Assembly (NCBI RefSeq): GCF_008065375.1
Contig: NZ_VJYI01000014.1
Location: forward strand, 237,272 to 301,271
Length of the DNA: 64,000 nucleotides
Reading direction: 5' to 3'
Source: Nonomuraea sp. SYSU D8015
GTDB lineage: Bacteria; Actinomycetota; Actinomycetes; Streptosporangiales; Streptosporangiaceae
Made by a program: the position numbers and the translations under genes. Below the pieces are notes generated by a model, which saw only the letters and a program-made list of their open reading frames with translations, made no database searches and was not told the DNA's origin. Shown here in pieces: positions 61,132 through 64,000 of the stretch; the stretch's first letter is position 1, and every line of letters begins with the position of its first letter.

Positions 61132-62610
61132 ATGTCTCGACGCACCACCGCCGGCGGCCTGGCCATAGCCACGGCGCTCACCCTCGCCACGCTGCCCGCC
61201 GCATCGGTCGCGGCGGAGCAGGTGTCGGTGAGGTTCCCGTCGGCCAAATTCCCGCTGGGCACCAGGCCCGTGCCGACCAAGACCATGACCACCGTGGCGC
61301 AGGGCATCGACCTGTACGACGTGAAGGCGGGCACGTCCACCGACGGCTACACGGTAACCGTCCTGATGCCCAATGGCCGCGACTCCGGAACGCTGCCGAA
61401 GGCCGAGGCCAAGGTCGCCGAGGTGGAGGCCATCGGGGAGACTCCCACCCTGCAGAAGGTGGTCCGGCCGAGCGTGGCCGACGCCCCCTCCGTGACCGAG
61501 TACATGGTCCGCGTCGGCCTGTGGTCCTTAAAGGACAAGAAGAAGGCCGACGAGATGGCCAAGAAGCTCAAGGACGCGGGCCTGAAGGTCAAGGTCGACT
61601 ACCTCGGCGACGACGGGGTCAAGACCACCGGTCCCTGGAACGTCAAGGTCGCGATGATCGACGCAGGATCTTTCCGCGGCTCGTACGCCGCCTCGCTCGG
61701 CACCAGCGTAGCCGCGCGGGAGACGGTCTCGTCGATGACCAAGGCGGCCGGCGCCCTGCTCGGCGTCAACGGCGGCTTCTTCAACATCCACACCGCCAAG
61801 GAGTTGCGCGGCGAGCCCGTGGGCGCCTCCGTGGTGGCCGGCAAGCTGCTCAGCGAGGCCGTGCCGGGCCGCTCCGCCGTGGTGCTCAAGGGCCGCACCG
61901 CCAAGATCACCGAGCTCAAGACGACGGTCACGGCGGCCTCGCAGGACGGCGAGAAGGCCCCGGTCAACGGCGTCAACCGGGCCGCCGCAACGGACGAGAT
62001 GGTGCTGTACACGGAGGAGTACGGGGCCAACACCCCCACCGGCGGGACCGACGCCGTGATCGACGCCAACGGCAAGGTGATCGGCCTGCGTGCCTCCGGC
62101 GCCGCGGTGGCCAAGGGCACCCGGGTGCTGCACGGCAACGGCGTGGCCGCCGACTGGATCAACCAGCACGCCTGGCAGGACTGGACGGTCACGATCGACA
62201 CCAAGGTCGTGGATCTGCGTACCAAGAGAGCGATCAAGCTGACCCCCGACCTGCACGTGATCGCGGGCGGCGTCGGGCTCGTGCGGAACGGCAAGGTGAA
62301 GATCACCGCCAAGCTGGACGGCCACGACTCCATGAACATGATCCTGCGCCGCCACCCGCGCACCCTGCTCGGCGTCAGCAAGAACGGCAGCCTGATCCTG
62401 GCCACCATCGACGGCCGCCAGCCCGGCGTCACCGTCGGAGCGAACTTCCACGAGGCCGCCCAGTTCATGCGCTGGCTGGGCGCGCGGAACGCCATCAACC
62501 TGGACGGAGGCGGCTCCACGACGATGGTCGTCGGAAACAAGCCGGTCAACCGCCCGTCCGACGGGGGCGAGCGCCCGGTGGGCGACGCCCTGCTGGTGCT
62601 GCCCAAGTAG
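61132..62610 (+). CDS. Secreted phosphodiester glycosidase-like protein with SPOR-like domain
   Basis: A 492-residue exported protein. Signal peptide at 1-28 (GLAIATALTLATLPAASVAA). A SPOR-like repeat (EYMVRVGLWSLKDKKKADEM, then KLKDAGLKVKVDY) follows at about 120-165. The C-terminal NAGPA/DUF2233 domain has VNGGFFNIHT, AGGVGLVRNG, TLLGVSKNGSLILATIDGRQ and NLDGGGSTTMVV. The latter domain is found in phosphodiester glycosidases that uncover N-acetylglucosamine-linked phosphodiesters, so a cell-wall or teichoic-like substrate is plausible with the peptidoglycan-binding SPOR part. GGAGAG precedes the ATG. Divergent from trpS. Confidence 0.88.
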   Translation: MSRRTTAGGLAIATALTLATLPAASVAAEQVSVRFPSAKFPLGTRPVPTKTMTTVAQGIDLYDVKAGTSTDGYTVTVLMPNGRDSGTLPKAEAKVAEVEAIGETPTLQKVVRPSVADAPSVTEYMVRVGLWSLKDKKKADEMAKKLKDAGLKVKVDYLGDDGVKTTGPWNVKVAMIDAGSFRGSYAASLGTSVAARETVSSMTKAAGALLGVNGGFFNIHTAKELRGEPVGASVVAGKLLSEAVPGRSAVVLKGRTAKITELKTTVTAASQDGEKAPVNGVNRAAATDEMVLYTEEYGANTPTGGTDAVIDANGKVIGLRASGAAVAKGTRVLHGNGVAADWINQHAWQDWTVTIDTKVVDLRTKRAIKLTPDLHVIAGGVGLVRNGKVKITAKLDGHDSMNMILRRHPRTLLGVSKNGSLILATIDGRQPGVTVGANFHEAAQFMRWLGARNAINLDGGGSTTMVVGNKPVNRPSDGGERPVGDALLVLPK

Positions 62611-62636
62611 CCGCCCTGCTGGTGACCGGAACGGCA

Positions 62637-62663
62637 ACGGGGCCCGCGCGCAGCGGGCCCCGT
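62637..62663 (+). terminator. Terminator after the glycosidase gene
   Basis: ACGGGGCCCGC (62637-62647) and GCGGGCCCCGT (62653-62663) form a perfect 11-bp stem with a 5-base loop, followed by TCTCGT. It lies between two convergent genes and can serve both. Confidence 0.8.
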
Positions 62664-62671
62664 TCTCGTAC

Positions 62672-63130
62672 TCATGGGGTCACCGGCAGTCCCGTGTCCG
62701 GCTTCACGGCCTTCATCGCCAGATGTGAGGTCACCTGTGCCACACCCGGCAGCCCGGACAAACTATCGGAATAGAACCGCTCGTAGGCGGCCAGGTCCGT
62801 CACCGCCACCCGCAGCAGGAAGTCCGGCTCTCCGAACAGCCGGTGCGCCTCCACGACCTCCGGCATCCCCGCCACCTGGCGCTCGAACTCGGCCACCGTG
62901 TCATGGTCCTCATACCGCATGACCACCGTGACGAAGGCCTGAAAACCCCGCCCCACCGCGGCCCCGTCGAGCAGCGCCCGGTAGCCGCGGATGACGCCGG
63001 ACTCCTCGAGCTGCCGCACGCGGCGCAGGCATGGCGAGGGCGTGAGCCCGACCCGGTCGGCCAGCTCCGTGTTGCTGAGCCGCCCGTCCCGCTGCAGCTC
63101 CTGCAGGATCCTGCGGTCGATTCTGTCCAT
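62672..63130 (-). CDS. Lrp/AsnC-family regulator
   Basis: A 152-residue regulator. The N-terminal HTH is IDRRILQELQRDGRLSNTEL then ADRVGLTPSPCLRRVRQLE (residues 4-44), and the C-terminal RAM (ligand-binding) domain follows (FQAFVTVVMRYEDHDTVAEF; EAHRLFGEPDFLLRVAVTDL). I chose ATG 63130 (MDRIDRRIL) over one 18 bases upstream. It is divergent from a LysE-type exporter, the classic pairing of an amino-acid sensor with its exporter. Confidence 0.94.
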   Translation of the reverse strand: MDRIDRRILQELQRDGRLSNTELADRVGLTPSPCLRRVRQLEESGVIRGYRALLDGAAVGRGFQAFVTVVMRYEDHDTVAEFERQVAGMPEVVEAHRLFGEPDFLLRVAVTDLAAYERFYSDSLSGLPGVAQVTSHLAMKAVKPDTGLPVTP

Positions 63131-63233
63131 AGCGCAATATCCTGCCACTCACCCTATCTGACCAGCACTAATTGACCATCGCGTGCCAACCCTCCTGGGC
63201 TACCGTCGCAAGGGACACAGGAGGTGAAACCTT

Positions 63234-63857
63234 GTGGATCCCGGACTGTTGCTGCTCTTCCTCGGCATGGACCTGCTGCTGATCTTCACGCCGGGCCCGG
63301 ACATGCTGTACGTGGTGGCCCGCTCGCTGGGCCAGGGCCGCCGGACCGGGCTGACGGCCGTGGCGGGCATCTGCTCGGGTTACGCCGTGCACACGGTGCT
63401 GGCCGCGGCCGGGCTCGCGGCGGCGTTGCGCGCCGTGCCCGCCGCCCTGCCCGTGATGCGTTACGCCGGTGCGGCGTACCTGGTGTTCCTGGCCGTCCGG
63501 ACGCTCATGTCGCTCCGCAAGTCCGTGGGCCCGATCGCAGCCCCCGAGCAGCCGACGGGCGCGGTGTTCCGGCAGAGCATGCTCACCGCCCTGCTCAACC
63601 CGAAGGGGCTCCTGCTGTACCTGTCACTGATGCCGCAGTTCATCTCGCCCGGGACGGGCGTGCCGCTGGGCGTCCAACTGGCCGTGCTCGGCCTGCTGCA
63701 CGTCGTGAACTGCGCCCCGCTCTACGGGCTCATCGCGGTGACCACGGCCCGGGCCGGCCGCGCGCTTACCGGCACGCCGAAGGCCAACCGCCGGATCTCG
63801 GCCGTGTCCGGCACCATGCTGCTGGTCGTCGCGGCGGCCACACTCGGCGCCCACTGA
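63234..63857 (+). CDS. LysE-family amino-acid exporter
   Basis: A 207-residue membrane protein with about six hydrophobic helices. GMDLLLIFTPGPDMLYVVAR is the LysE/RhtB signature, and GLTAVAGICSGYAVHTVLAA and LTALLNPKGLLLYLSLMPQF are conserved helices. Start is GTG with AGGAGGTG upstream. Export substrate is likely a basic or branched amino acid or homoserine lactone-like compound, controlled by the divergent Lrp protein. Substrate inferred from family. Confidence 0.93.
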   Translation: MDPGLLLLFLGMDLLLIFTPGPDMLYVVARSLGQGRRTGLTAVAGICSGYAVHTVLAAAGLAAALRAVPAALPVMRYAGAAYLVFLAVRTLMSLRKSVGPIAAPEQPTGAVFRQSMLTALLNPKGLLLYLSLMPQFISPGTGVPLGVQLAVLGLLHVVNCAPLYGLIAVTTARAGRALTGTPKANRRISAVSGTMLLVVAAATLGAH

Positions 63858-63877
63858 AGGTAGCCCTGAAACGCAGA

Positions 63878-63907
63878 AAAGCCCCCGACCGATCGGTCGG
63901 GGGCTTT
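63878..63907 (-). terminator. rRNA operon terminator
   Basis: AAAGCCCCCGACC (63878-63890) and GGTCGGGGGCTTT (63895-63907) form a perfect 13-bp stem with loop GATC. On the minus strand the stem is followed by TTCTGCG. It lies just past the 3' end of the 5S rRNA gene and 20 bp after the convergent LysE stop, so it may serve both directions. Confidence 0.9.
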
Positions 63908-63921
63908 CCCTATCAAAGATT

Positions 63922-64000
63922 GTCCGGCGGTGACCTACTCTCCCACACCCTCCCGAGTGCAGTACCATCGGCGCAGAGAAGCTTAACTTCCGGGTTCGGA
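63922..64000 (-). rRNA. rrf: 5S ribosomal RNA, 3' part (cut by window end)
   Basis: The minus strand reads TCCGAACCCGGAAGTTAAGC, then CGCCGATGGTACTGC and GTGGGAGAGTAGGTC. These are the conserved loops and helices IV-V of actinobacterial 5S rRNA. The 3' end is near 63922 and about 40 bases of the 5' part lie beyond the window. The 23S and 16S genes would be expected further right on the same strand. Confidence 0.95.

Overview
The window is very GC-rich actinomycete DNA with densely packed genes, GTG/TTG starts, many TetR-family regulators, F420/LLM-type oxidoreductases, PASTA kinases and MEP-pathway genes. It looks like a chromosomal segment of a filamentous actinobacterium, plausibly Streptosporangiaceae such as Nonomuraea; the genus is an inference from gene style, not a measurement. 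The window ends inside a 5S rRNA gene on the minus strand, so an rRNA operon lies to the right.

Layout. (1) 0.2-5.2 kb: an accessory cluster that is the most interesting part of the window. It holds a Crp/Fnr regulator with an intact-looking cyclic-nucleotide pocket, a class III nucleotide-cyclase-like protein, a degenerate P-loop NTPase with a helical C-terminus, a coiled-coil protein and, convergent to these, a small membrane protein that resembles Pycsar (PycTM/DUF5706) effectors. The cyclase-like and NTPase proteins, encoded with a 4-bp overlap, carry the same ~26-residue motif at facing ends. I read this as a candidate cyclic-nucleotide-based conflict (anti-phage) system. (2) 5.2-8.6 kb: an aldo/keto reductase/MerR pair with a textbook MerR promoter, then decayed DNA with an rtcB fragment abutting an IS110-type transposase fragment. 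(3) 8.6-20.1 kb: a Gfo/Idh/MocA oxidoreductase, a TetR/MMPL pair with a 22-bp palindrome, a cupin, a zinc alcohol dehydrogenase, and a branched-chain amino-acid-type ABC transporter in which both permeases and one ATPase are fused in one protein. (4) 20.1-32.7 kb: a lipoprotein gene broken by one stop codon, two Ser/Thr kinases, three LLM oxidoreductases, several regulator/enzyme pairs, and a HipA-like kinase/DUF3037 pair. (5) 32.9-38.4 kb: GNAT, a tripeptidyl-aminopeptidase-like hydrolase, ispG and dxr, without the site-2 protease usually found between dxr and ispG. (6) 38.6-58.8 kb: two tandem secreted trypsin-like proteases, a metallophosphoesterase, and an amine/semialdehyde catabolism region (aldehyde dehydrogenase, gabT, PucR, mmsA, a second aminotransferase), an MFS pump/TetR pair with three operators spaced exactly 21 bp, an acyl-CoA synthetase, a second PucR and a cupin. 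(7) 58.9-64 kb: a methyltransferase, a trpS preceded by a Trp-Trp leader peptide and attenuator hairpins, a secreted SPOR/phosphodiester glycosidase protein, an Lrp/LysE pair, and the 5S rRNA with its terminator.

How genes work together. The first cluster could couple cyclic-nucleotide synthesis, a sensor NTPase and a membrane effector. The 42-53 kb block would take GABA, beta-alanine or valine-derived amines through semialdehydes to acyl-CoA under PucR control. A 16-bp palindrome (CCAAGCGATTGCTCGG type) occurs in two divergent promoter regions, at 14.6-14.75 kb and 25.5 kb, and suggests that the ADH/ABC transporter and the LLM oxidoreductases belong to one regulon. All functional calls come from reading motifs by eye; no database search was run.
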